64,000 bases of DNA. Origin: Chaetomium olivaceum. Taxonomy: Eukaryota; Ascomycota; Sordariomycetes; Sordariales; Chaetomiaceae. Position numbers and translations under genes: made by a program. The notes beneath the pieces were generated by a model. It saw nothing but the letters and a program-made list of their open reading frames with translations. It made no database searches and had not been told where the DNA came from. Within the stretch, counting starts at the first letter, position 1. The number at the start of each line of letters is the position of its first letter. The stretch covers positions 248,001 through 312,000 of the forward strand of contig JAYWVB010000034.1 of NCBI GenBank assembly GCA_039881045.1, written 5' to 3'. Positions 56,200 through 64,000 of the stretch are shown piece by piece.

Positions 56200-58626
56200 T
56201 CAAGCATCCTTGGTTAGGTGCAAATTTGTGTTCTTTGCATCAACCGACGATCGAGGCGTTATAGAGAGCAAGCGTGCGCTCCCAGCGCTGATACGTCGCG
56301 CGTGCGCCTTCCCGTAGTCGACACTCGTTGCTCGCTGAAGTCCGACGACCTCGCTGCCGTCGCTGTTGTCTTCTGGATCTACTATTTCAAGGGTGCCTTC
56401 ACCTTCGTCGCCAAATGATTTGAGCAGGCCCTCACGGCTCTTCATCCTACCGAAGACCTGCGAGCGTACGATTGTGGGTTGTTGACCCCTGACGCTGCCC
56501 CAGTGAGCCTCTTCGTCTCCCCAATCGCTCGACGGCCGCGCTTCTCCGGTGGACTTGCGATTCCACGCAGAACGGTCGCCGTGAGGGGGTGCGAGGCGTG
56601 AAAGGTAATCGTCATCGGCTATGTGCATATCGTCGTTGGTGTTTTCATTTTCCGGCCGGCGCTCACTGTCTCCGTCGGGGGCTTGCCGGGAAAACCGCAG
56701 ACCGGATGCGTGTTCAAGAATGCCCGACGACTTTCGTTTTCTGCCTAGTCCTCCGCCAAACCACGACCCTTCCGAGTCAATCGAGGCTAGTGACGTCGCG
56801 TGGGGTTCTGGGGAGATTCCTGGCTCGTCCGGGTGACTGGTGGTCGACGGCGTCTCCCGCATTCGCTCAATGGACGTCTGTTGAGATACCGGTGTGTCGT
56901 GTCTCGGCCGGAATGTAGAGGGCGAGGAAGCTGTCCCCATGACAGCAGGATGACCGCCAACTGATGAGTTGATGATGGTATCAATAGCTTTAATATCTGG
57001 CGATTGCATCCTTGATGCCGGGGGCGAAATCGGGAGCTCGGGGAGATCTTCACGGAATCGGGACATGGTCCGCTTCGGTACCCCAGCGCTGACGTGTCGT
57101 GGCATCGGATTGACGGGAGGCGTCGGTGTCGGGGTTGTTTGCATCGAGTCCCGAGATGTATTAGAAAACGAAGATGGTCCTCCTGAGCTCCGTTTAGCCC
57201 TATTCGCCCATCTGAAAATGGACGACCAAGACCGCGGGCCTTTGCCAGTACCGTTTGATGGTTTCTCGGACTGTTCTGTCCTTGTTTCAAAGTCTCGAGG
57301 GGATTTAGATCGTGAAAATTTCCTGCGGAACGAGCCCTTGGACTTAACACTTGCGTGAACTGGCGCATATTCCTGTATTTCGGCGAGAGCTTCCGGTTGG
57401 TGCAAGGGGATGCTGTCTACTCGGTGGAACGAGGCCAGGGGGTCGCCTTGGTTCTCATCTCGAGCAATCTCTAGGTTACCAGTTTCTTCAGGTTCATCTC
57501 GACGCGCTAACGAGTCATCTGAATGCCGAATCCTCGACGATGTGACGACGGCGGAACTTGGGCCGATCCCCAATCCAAAATCCTCCCGGCCGAGAACGCC
57601 TCGCTCGAGATTTGGCGGCGATTCCCGCCCGTGTCTCTCAGCCTCGACCTCTGCTGCTTTCTGTTTCTCGGCACGCCTTGCAATTCTCCGTTCCAGCTTC
57701 TCTTGCTCCAGCTGCGCCTTCCTTGCCCGGCGCCGCTGGTCCCGTTCCATCAGCTCGCGCAAGTCACCGGCACTGAGGTCATCGGCGAGGCTGTCGACGC
57801 GCTTGTGTGCCCTAAGCGTTGCCTCAGGGATCGGCTCGTTCAATCTCGTCCGTTGCGGAGATGGTCGGCGTACAAAGACCGCCCCATCCTGGGCAGCAGC
57901 GCCGAACCGTGGATGTGTGGTGTAGCGCAAAGTCGGGCGAGGTGCAAGAGCCTCGAAAGCTGAAACCTTGTAAGAGATATGATCCGAATCTGAGGAAAGG
58001 GCGGAGTCGATGGATTCGGGCAGTGGTAGTGAAATGTCCGACGACCGGTTGTACTTGTCGTAGTCGGAGCCTTTGATGCTGACACCGAAAGCTGGTCTAA
58101 ATCTCTTGCTGTCTTTCTTCATTGGGCGGCCAGCCATCCAATCCTCAGCGACGGGTCGCAAAGGAACAAAGTTACTCAACGCCTTGATTTCGGCCTCCCG
58201 TTGCCGGTCATCCCTCCGCCGCTTCTTACTGGACATCTTCCGGGGTAGGTGGTCGCCGTCCTTTTTGCTGTGAAGTGTCGGCACACGCCATAGCATGTCG
58301 TCTCCCACGGCGTCGGGCATCGGCGTATCTACCTCTCGGTGGGCTCTCGTGCTGTCTTTCCTACCGAGCTGCACGGTGTCCTGGCGTCCTGGCGAAAAGC
58401 TGTAGGTCCTAACTCTGCGTTGAAGCTTGCTCGAGCCCGTCCGTTGCCGCTTGCTCGCTTGTCGGTCTAGTATGGGGATGTCGATGGGCATAGTGGTCTC
58501 TGGCACCGTCTGACTCCGTGGTGGAAGCCCGGCCACTGTCACTCGGCCTTCGTATTCTTCGTGGTCCATCGTGCTGGTTCGCCCGCGTCTCCGGCGGCTT
58601 TTCCGTCTAAACGGCCACAGAGGCAT
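56200..58626 (-). CDS. Large disordered basic protein, unrecognised
   Basis: A single exon of 808 codons from ATG 58626 (MPLWPFRRKSRRRRGRTSTM) to 56200. The length of open frame alone makes it coding. It is rich in Arg, Ser, Asp and Pro and probably mostly disordered. Segments: a basic N-terminus; RRDDRQREAEIKALSNFVPL with RPVAEDWMAGRPMKKDSKRF; VSAFEALAPRPTLRYTTHPR; a charged coiled-coil (RDQRRRARKAQLEQEKLERR...); GSFRRKFSRSKSPRDF; WSSIFRWANRAKRSSGGPSS; and a C-terminal part with ARRISAGSARLLSITPRSSV. The FEALAPRPxLRY and WSSxFRWAxxAK segments resemble uncharacterised Sordariomycete proteins (memory only). No catalytic domain seen; function unknown. Confidence 0.85.
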   Translation of the reverse strand: MPLWPFRRKSRRRRGRTSTMDHEEYEGRVTVAGLPPRSQTVPETTMPIDIPILDRQASKRQRTGSSKLQRRVRTYSFSPGRQDTVQLGRKDSTRAHREVDTPMPDAVGDDMLWRVPTLHSKKDGDHLPRKMSSKKRRRDDRQREAEIKALSNFVPLRPVAEDWMAGRPMKKDSKRFRPAFGVSIKGSDYDKYNRSSDISLPLPESIDSALSSDSDHISYKVSAFEALAPRPTLRYTTHPRFGAAAQDGAVFVRRPSPQRTRLNEPIPEATLRAHKRVDSLADDLSAGDLRELMERDQRRRARKAQLEQEKLERRIARRAEKQKAAEVEAERHGRESPPNLERGVLGREDFGLGIGPSSAVVTSSRIRHSDDSLARRDEPEETGNLEIARDENQGDPLASFHRVDSIPLHQPEALAEIQEYAPVHASVKSKGSFRRKFSRSKSPRDFETRTEQSEKPSNGTGKGPRSWSSIFRWANRAKRSSGGPSSFSNTSRDSMQTTPTPTPPVNPMPRHVSAGVPKRTMSRFREDLPELPISPPASRMQSPDIKAIDTIINSSVGGHPAVMGTASSPSTFRPRHDTPVSQQTSIERMRETPSTTSHPDEPGISPEPHATSLASIDSEGSWFGGGLGRKRKSSGILEHASGLRFSRQAPDGDSERRPENENTNDDMHIADDDYLSRLAPPHGDRSAWNRKSTGEARPSSDWGDEEAHWGSVRGQQPTIVRSQVFGRMKSREGLLKSFGDEGEGTLEIVDPEDNSDGSEVVGLQRATSVDYGKAHARRISAGSARLLSITPRSSVDAKNTNLHLTKDA

Positions 58627-61600
58627 CGTGTTTGTTGTTGTACGCGACAGGCTTAGTGTCGGTCAGATGCTGACAGAATTCTGCGGTCGGGCGTATCGTC
58701 TTGTTGACTAGGGCAATCGGTGCTAGGAGGAGAGAGGTGTAGATTCATTCTGAAAGTACCCCAAGGGAGCGACGGGTCGGCGGGGTTGGTTGCGCGACTG
58801 GCAAATTCGTCGGTGGTTTTGAGCACGATGCCACTAAAGCATGCTTCAGAATGTCGAAATCCTGGGGGCGACAACTAAAGCGAGGGCTGCGAAGAACAAG
58901 GTGGAATGAGGCAGGTCGAGGATCGTATTGGTGGGGAGTCGTTCGTTTGGTACAATCGTGGTGATCGACTGACAATGTGGGCGTGAGAGGTTGGAATGGA
59001 GGGAAATTTGGGTTCGAGTCCAGCAGAGGGGTATGCGAGGGCGCCGGATAGTATGTAAAAGCTATGATCACAATTGTAGAGCAATGGTGTGCGGGGGGGG
59101 GATGGTCTGAGATGGATGTCTCAGAGAACCTTGGAAGGGCCCACGCAATATTTGAGGGCTTGTGCAGGGAGCAGACCCGACGGGGGAAAAATGGGAATCG
59201 ATTGGCAAGGGAGAAAGCAAGGTACCCGGGCTTTCTGGTCATGCCCCTGCTACAGAAAACGGAGTGTGCTGGTTTGTTGGCCACCGCCCAGTTATGAGCC
59301 CAATGAGCGTCACGAGCAGCGCCACGAGCCGTCTGAGAGCAATCCCTAAATCAATCTTCGCTTTTCGAGCCGATGCATGTTTGCAGCACTCCGAAATATT
59401 GTCATCTCGAGTGGCCAACTCTCCGTTTCAACACGCCCGTTTCCTCCCGTCTTGCTGGCCACCCTGCTGTCACGGTGGATCCGACCAAGCAGCCCTGTTC
59501 CTTGGCACTTGCCCCACCCAACGGCTTTGATCTGCCGCTCAGCCCAGTGGTCCCCTCCAAGCCAGCTCCAAGCTGGGCCAGAGCGCCATTCGAGAATGTC
59601 ACTGAGGTTCCTGATGAAACCCCGTAAAACTCGTCCTTGGAGCTTGGGTGAAAAGTTTTCCTGACCCTGGGTACCTGGTGCCAATTTCGGGAGATGGGTG
59701 TGCCTTTGCTTTCTGTCGCGCTTTGGCTTGCGCAATTCAATACGGACGATGGGCAATGCTCGTATCCGTCTGATTCTCCGCTCCGGCGGCGGACGAGCAG
59801 GCGCCGGGTGGGCAAGAAACTAGACAACGAGGTTGCAGGCGGGCTCAACCGCGAGATTGCTGCAAGTTGGATTATGTCATAAGCGCACGGCACGTCTCTC
59901 GCCACAACCAAATCGAACAGGCCGCACACCTTGATCGTTAACTGGCGCCGATCCTTCGAACAAAAAATCACTCACGGACTACAGTTGGGTAAGGTAGTGG
60001 ACGGGGTTGGAAAAGCTGTGCGGAGGTGCAGCAAAGCTCCCCACGCTCTACCGCAGCTCGACCTACCAGGCGCTGATTTCATATCGTCCAGTGCTGCAGG
60101 GCCTTGCACCATCTGGGTGACGGGTTGGCTGCAGTGTCCAGGAATGCAACGGCAGGGGATATCGATCACATTGGCGCTGGTTGCCAGCCTGACACGTGTT
60201 TCCGCAGCGTGCTGCAGCAGTACATGAACGTACAGACAGTACAGAGACATACCACATACCACTGGAATGCATTCCACCTGGCAGCAACGAACGTTACCTT
60301 GGAGAATATCTTGTGTGCGCGGCGGCCTCGCGGCTTCATGCGTTGTGCCTCGTGGGATCAACGGAACTCAGCAAGTAACTTTCGGGTCCGGTCGCGACCC
60401 GGGAGGTCGTGCTCATCTTTGCCACACGAAAGCAAACAGGCCAAATTTAGGCTTCGAAAACTGCCTCGCGACCCTGGTGAGCTCAAGGACCAAGCAGAGT
60501 CCGACCCAGGAACCGGAAAGCATTCTTTTCGAAGTGACGGCAGGTGGGTTGCGTGGGAACCAATCATGAAACCGAAAGCTGCGGGGGGGTGACGAAGACG
60601 CACACAACGCCATGAACGAGGGCAGAGCGCTGGCTAAAGAGAGAGACCATCGTTTCAACTGGATTCAGCCCTCTCCCTCGAGGCGACGAATGGGCTGTTC
60701 ATCCGGCTCGAATCCTTCTTTTTTCCTTGGCAGAAAAGCTCGAACACTGGAGGGCTCAAGACCCCCCAGTTCTTAGCATGACCGCTATACCCGACGCCCG
60801 ATCGGCTAATATCCCTCTTTCGAGGACAGCACGGCCCGCTTGCACGACACGACAGTACGGCCGGTGACGCGAAAGCTGGGAGAAATACCTGGCGCTGACT
60901 CGCTCGCACCGGAGCGAATATCTTCAAAAAAGCACCAGCAAAGGGACGCTGCAGTTGTCACATTTTCAGGAGGGGCGTGTTACCCGTTTCTCATCTGATG
61001 TATGCAAGTGGCTCTCAAGCGCACCAGCCAAGTTCTTCCTGTCGATGTCGTGGATCGTTTGGCGGGGCCTGTCGAGATCCCCTGCTCCGCATGCTGCTGT
61101 GCCTACGAATCCACGGTGATGGAACAGGGGCCAACATGATGCAGCAGTCTGGCAACGGGGCTCCTTCAGGGTCCAAACCCTTTGGGACGGGAGCCGGCCG
61201 GCAATTTAAATGCAGCACAACCGTCCAGGTCTGACGACTGAACCGTTTTTACAACGTGATTTCGACTGAAAACGGGGTGACCTGCATGAACTTTGTCTGC
61301 CCTACGGTACTGTGGTATGTATGTATGTACCTAGGCGAAGGAATATTGCTGATAAAACATCACTGCTGAGTGTGTGTCATCGCAAGTGAATTACACCACA
61401 TGGGTAAAAAAGACTAAGTGAAATGCTTGAAACGAAACAAATGTTATCCAAGCCAAAGAAGCTCTTCCTACCCGATTTACACTTTTTTTTACTTGGTTTC
61501 CGTGCTCGAATTCTTTTTCTCCGTCTTTTTTTTAAATTCCTTTCTATTGCTTTTGTATAAGCCTGTTGTCTTTTGGAGTTCGCCTTTTTTGGCCAGAAGG

Positions 61601-62313
61601 TGGTTAGGTATGAAGAGGAAGACAGCCAACAATCTCTAATCATTCTGCTACCGGTATCGAAAGGCATCTCGGAGAGAACACCTATGCACTCTCAAAATAG
61701 CAATGTCTAGTTTATGTCAGTTGTTAACCTCACAAACTTAGTGAAGTGCGTCATGCTTCTCCGCTACCAAGGCCCGGGAGATGAACACACATAACACAAG
61801 CTTTGGTTTAACAGGCAATGGGAATGAGTTAATTAGCCGGCGTGTACCACAGTCGACTGAGCTCTATGGCCATAGTTCCACAAGACTCTTTTTCAAAAGT
61901 AGAGTTTTGCTTTTAATGGAAGCTGAGCAAACCTGATGTTTGAATCATTTATGTACATATGCTTCAAGCGGGGGATATATAGCAGACCTCATCCGTGGCT
62001 CATTATTTCATAGTTTTATCATAAATATGGCACAAACAATCAAAAAGTGGGATCATGAATGAAGCGATAAAAATAGTCGTAGTAATCTCAGAAAAAAGGG
62101 AAATATCCCTAGATTGGGTTGGGTCGAGAGCCGCATTGCACTAAATACATATCCCGCTCCACAAATAACATGCAACTATGCGACATGCACGCTAAATCTG
62201 TTTCTCGAGCAACCCATCCAGCCGCGCCCCGCCATTGTCAACAATCGCCCAAAAAGGTGTCTTGCATTTCGATAGCACATCCCACGACGCGATCGGCACC
62301 AACAACCGACAGC
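58627..62313. other. 3.7-kb intergenic region, no gene seen
   Basis: Divergent spacer between the 808-residue protein (-) and NUF2 (+). Reading frames up to about 190 codons overlap on several strands, which fits GC-rich non-coding DNA. Long 5' leaders are likely. AT-rich stretches lie at 61420-61560 and 61900-62100. No tRNA or transposon recognised. Confidence 0.45.
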
Positions 62314-63757
62314 ATGGCCTACAATCAGCGAATGTCAATAATGCCGACCGCGCAGCAGCAGTCGCGGTCGCGCAAGAAGGAGGAGGAGGCAGCATATGCT
62401 AACATGCGCCTACCCGACCGCGAAATCGTCGGCTGCATCAACGAGCTCGGGATCCCCTTCACAATCGCCGACCTTCAGAAACCGAACCCGATACAAGTCC
62501 AGATGATTTTTGAGTGGTTTGGAGAGTTGCTTATGAACAAGTCACGGCAGACGGTGGACCCAGCGATGCGCGCAGCAGCCGAGGACCTTTGCGGCGACTT
62601 TGGCGACTCATTGATGCCACCCGATACGCGGAACCTGATGGGCTTCTTTGCGTCGCTACGCCGGCTGATGCTCGATTGCGGCGTCAACGATTTCAACTTT
62701 ATGGATCTGTACAAACCGACCCACGACCGCCTCGTCAAGATTTTTAGCTACATCATTAACTTCGTGCGCTTCCGCGAGAGCCAGACGAGCGTCATCGACG
62801 AACACTGCAACCGCGCCGAGAGCGCCAAGGCACGCATTGAGCAGCTGTATGCCGAGAACCAGAACATGGAGGCGCAGTTGGACGAGATGCGCGCCAACAG
62901 GAGACAGATGGAGGCACTGGTGGCGGAGAAGACGCGGCGGAATGAGGACTTGAGAAGAGGTTGCTGGAGCTGCGGCGAAACCAGGAAAGGGTGGCATCCC
63001 GGTTGGAAGAAGCCAAGACCAAGAAGGGAGAGCTCGCCGTGGAGTTGGAAGAGAAAACGGCTACCAAGTTAGCCCTAAAACAGGACAGCGCCAAGCTCCG
63101 ACCGTACACTCTCCAGAGTCCTTCAGCACTGCAAGCGAGCCTCACGGAGCTGAGCAACACGCTCAACAACGACAAATCACACATCGACTCACTCGATCGC
63201 CGCGCACGAGCTCTACAGACGTCAAGCGACTCCTTTGCGGTGGTATGCGGCGACGTGGCATCCTGCATTAAACTGCTGGAAGAGATCGCGGTAGAACTGG
63301 CTAAAGAGGAGGAAGACAATGCCAAAAACGCGAAGCAGCGGGATGCGCTGACGGAACGCGGCGCGAACGTGCGCGAGGTGGAACGGACCGAGGGGCTGCT
63401 CCAGCGGCAGCTGTCCAAGTGGATGGAGCGCACCGAGACCCTGCGGGCGCAGAGTCACGAGAAGGCACAGCGGGCCAAGGAGAAGATGGAAGAGCTGCGT
63501 GCGGTGCACAAGAAGTTGACCGAGGAACGATCTGAGAAGGGCAAAGATATTGAGCGGAGGAGGGTTAGGATCGAGCAGATTGAGAAGAAGGTATGTTGCC
63601 CTCCCGAGAATGATCGCGTCGGAGTTTGCTAACAATTTGTCAGATGCTGGATCTCAAAGAAAACATTGAGAACGAGGTGCATGCGGCGCACGATGAGTAC
63701 CTCAAGATGGAGGCACACATCAAGCTGTACATGACCGAGATGGAGCAGGCCATTTGA
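62314..63757 (+). CDS. NUF2: NUF2, Ndc80-complex kinetochore subunit (one single-base frame break)
   Basis: Nuf2 pairs with Ndc80 to bind microtubules at the kinetochore. I choose ATG 62314 (MAYNQRMSIMPTAQQQSRSR); a longer in-frame start at 62119 lacks conservation. The calponin-homology domain reads LPDREIVGCINELGIPFTIA, LQKPNPIQVQMIFEWFGELL, LMGFFASLRRLMLDCGVNDF and DLYKPTHDRLVKIFSYIINF, RFRESQ. A long coiled-coil follows (AKARIEQLYAENQNMEAQLD..., LEEAKTKKGELAVELEEKTA, VERTEGLLQRQLSKWMERTE). One base is missing at 62955-62956 (AA in tgagaagagg), where the frame changes between NEDLR and LLELRRNQER. An intron at 63591-63643 (GTATGT...GTCAG, phase 0) leads to the last exon, MLDLKENIENEVHAAHDEYL to EMEQAI, stop 63755-63757. 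About 460 residues, normal length. Confidence 0.95.
63591..63643 (+). other. Intron in NUF2
   Basis: GTATGT donor, gctaac branch site, TTGTCAG acceptor, phase 0; the final exon continues the coiled-coil in register. Confidence 0.9.
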
Positions 63758-64000
63758 GCTCTGTGGATACCCCATCGTGTCTGGATAATGTCGTAATGCG
63801 GTCGGTCGGTTGGGTACGGTGGGCGGTTCTCGGGCTTTCGGAATAGGATACCACGGGATGGGACGGTACTGGCGTTTGATTGGGCTTTGAAATGTTTGTC
63901 ACATACAAAATACACTGCACGGAACACTGACACGCATGTCACCACAAGAGCAGGTCCCACACCTCCGTCAGTCAACCCTTGTCCACATTCTTGTCTTCCA
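63758..64000. other. 3' flank of NUF2 to window end
   Basis: No feature recognised. Confidence 0.4.

Noticed and set aside
59402..59971. 189-codon minus-strand frame in the 58.6-62.3 kb gap
   Set aside because: Overlaps equally long frames on the other strand, composition is non-coding-like, no recognisable domain.
1..64000. Secondary-metabolite cluster or other linked pathway
   Set aside because: No PKS, NRPS, terpene synthase or pathway-specific regulator; genes are housekeeping and dispersed.

Overview
This window is nuclear DNA from a filamentous ascomycete, most likely a Sordariomycete close to the Sordariales or Chaetomiaceae (inferred; no marker gene fixes the genus). The evidence is many short spliceosomal introns (about 50-170 nt, GTRNGT donors, CTAAC-type branch points), GC-rich coding sequence, an intron-bearing eukaryotic tRNA, and typical fungal genes: PAT1, a KTR-type mannosyltransferase, PKC1, SHE9/MDM33, ALG3, NUF2, WSC-domain proteins. 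Genes lie on both strands with no operons.

Layout. 1-1033 is the 3' part of a Pol III subunit gene (RPC5/RPC37-like). 1496-4100 (-) is PAT1. 5995-7426 (+) is a KTR/GT15 mannosyltransferase. 8007-8695 (-) is mitochondrial ribosomal protein uS12m, divergent from a mitochondrial acyl-CoA dehydrogenase (9204-10679, +). 12195-15942 (+) is PKC1. 16598-18212 (-) is SHE9/MDM33. 18.2-22.5 kb is accessory sequence with two diverged copies of an unrecognised small gene. 22515-25537 (+) encodes a coiled-coil protein with what looks like a C-terminal trypsin-fold serine protease domain. 26271-27812 (+) is a fungal C-terminal-membrane-anchor protein. 28.0-28.65 kb is a decayed Ty3/gypsy integrase. 29910-31438 (+) is an MFS-like transporter. 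31576-32466 (-) is a Pyp1-like HAD phosphatase, followed by EIF1AD (+), ALG3 (-) and a peroxisomal D-amino acid oxidase (-). 37-42 kb is gene-poor and holds a gene with a complete RNase T1-type active site. 42512-44629 is a 5'-truncated LINE flanked by a 14-bp target-site duplication, 62 bp from an intron-containing tRNA-Pro(AGG). Then come a thioredoxin (-), a secreted WSC protein (-), an aprataxin/HNT3-like gene (-), an NmrA-family pseudogene (-), a single-pass surface protein (+), an 808-residue disordered protein (-), and NUF2 (+), whose end lies just inside the window.

How the genes relate. Several act in the secretory pathway and cell wall (ALG3 in ER N-glycan assembly, KTR in Golgi mannosylation, PKC1 in cell-wall integrity, WSC and single-pass surface proteins at the cell boundary). 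Others are mitochondrial (uS12m, acyl-CoA dehydrogenase, SHE9, probably the thioredoxin). They look like ordinary dispersed fungal genes rather than a cluster. No biosynthetic gene cluster, CRISPR array or prokaryotic feature is present.

The strongest signal at window scale is technical or evolutionary. At least nine genes that should be intact, including PAT1, PKC1, SHE9 and NUF2, plus the LINE, carry single-base frame breaks, mostly in short homopolymers. That pattern fits indel errors in the assembly better than gene death. The gypsy relic and the NmrA locus are different: they carry stops and multiple breaks and look truly dead.
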